DNA from: Promethearchaeota archaeon
GTDB lineage: Archaea; Asgardarchaeota; Lokiarchaeia; Sigyniarchaeales; SOKP01
Reading direction: 5' to 3'
DNA: 5,998 nucleotides
Assembly: GCA_030606095.1 (NCBI GenBank)
Contig: JAUWHC010000187.1
Coordinates: 1 to 5,998, forward strand
Below the pieces are notes generated by a model that did not search any database, was not told the origin of the DNA, and was given only the letters and a program-made list of their open reading frames with translations. Position 1 is the stretch's first letter. Each line of letters begins with the position of its first letter. The position numbers were made by a program, and so were the translations under genes. Of this stretch, positions 5,676-5,998 are shown one piece after another.

Positions 5676-5710
5676 AAATTTTTATTGATTATTGAGGAAA
5701 AGTTTTTAGT

Positions 5711-5998
5711 ATGCCAGATGAGTTTGAATTTAAAGATTACAGCGACTTTAAAACGATCGAAGATTTTAGCAAAACGGTTGAGGGCAATAAATATTATCAC
5801 GATTTATATCTCAAAGCTGTAAACCATCCTATTAGGCGCGAAATTCTGAAAATTGTGAATGATTCTAATGAAATTTTAGAAAAGAGATTATTTGACCAAT
5901 TATCTGAAAAAGAGATTTTAAAAAACCCTTCTATCTTAGAGTACAATATTAATTTTTTAATAAAATCATTATTCATCGAAAAAATAGATAGAGGAGAC
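5711..5998 (+). CDS. winged-helix (ArsR-like) regulator, 3' end outside window
   Basis: The frame is open from ATG at 5711 to the window edge (96 codons), so the protein is incomplete. After an acidic, aromatic N-terminus (1-27), residues about 31-92 resemble an ArsR-like winged-helix domain. LKAVNHPIRREILKIVNDS (34-52) is the typical first helix with its HPxRxxIL motif. Helices then cover a spacer (LEKRLFDQLSEKEI) and a candidate recognition helix (SILEYNINFLIKSLFIEKI, 74-92), which leads to the wing. Such proteins bind promoter DNA as dimers. Position directly across a duplicated promoter from the aldolase makes that promoter a candidate target, alongside autoregulation. No metal-binding cysteine is seen in the visible part. 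The effector, and any C-terminal domain, lie beyond the window. Confidence 0.75.
   Translation, partial: MPDEFEFKDYSDFKTIEDFSKTVEGNKYYHDLYLKAVNHPIRREILKIVNDSNEILEKRLFDQLSEKEILKNPSILEYNINFLIKSLFIEKIDRGD

Larger units (their letters stand above)
5572..5709. repeat. 69-base tandem duplication in the divergent fbaB / regulator promoter
   Basis: Copy 1 (5572-5640) and copy 2 (5641-5709) abut directly with a period of 69. Counting base by base, they differ at five of 69 positions. The first 39 positions are identical, and all the differences fall in the right-hand 30. Each copy holds two TTAAATATT elements 13 bases apart. Together the copies fill almost the entire gap between the aldolase start and the winged-helix start, so the duplication has doubled the promoter elements. 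Confidence 0.9.

Overview
The window looks like chromosomal DNA of an Asgard archaeon, most likely of the Lokiarchaeia (Promethearchaeota) type. This is inferred from four things: a short protein with a single gelsolin-like domain (an actin-regulator fold typical of Asgard genomes), AT-rich spacers, TATA-like boxes lying about 27-40 bases before several start codons, and a DUF433/PIN toxin-antitoxin gene style common in archaea. No rRNA, tRNA, CRISPR array or insertion sequence is visible.

Layout. Bases 1-201 are AT-rich non-coding DNA ending in a probable promoter. At 202-1125 (+) is the gelsolin-like protein with an unassigned C-terminal half. It converges on 1199-1900 (-), a protein with a four-cysteine zinc ribbon, three HEAT-like repeats and a long acidic tail. 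At 2155-2673 (-) is a small cysteine-rich protein resembling the DUF6125 / thiazoline-carboxylate hydrolase-like group. Bases 2851-4439 (+) hold two consecutive toxin-antitoxin-like modules. The first is a DUF433 antitoxin (2851-3093) followed by a DUF5615 PIN-like toxin (3096-3449) interrupted by an in-frame TGA. After a 304-base spacer comes the second, a ribbon-helix-helix antitoxin (3754-4005) overlapping a VapC-like PIN toxin (4002-4439) by ATGA. At 4479-5558 (-) is a long-form, bacterial-type class I fructose-bisphosphate aldolase (fbaB). Its promoter region is an almost perfect 69-base tandem duplication shared with a divergent winged-helix regulator gene that starts at 5711 (+) and runs off the window.

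How the parts relate. Gelsolin, zinc-ribbon/HEAT, DUF6125-like and aldolase genes have higher GC in the stretches I counted (about 42-43%) than the toxin-antitoxin genes (about 20-30%), so the 2.8-4.4 kb segment looks like an accessory insert between resident genes. The aldolase acts in glycolysis/gluconeogenesis. The divergent winged-helix protein is a candidate regulator of it, or of itself, through the duplicated AT-rich promoter. The clearest oddities are the single TGA inside an otherwise intact toxin frame, the duplicated promoter, and the unassigned C-terminal domain of the gelsolin-like protein. I see no convincing wholly new multi-gene system.
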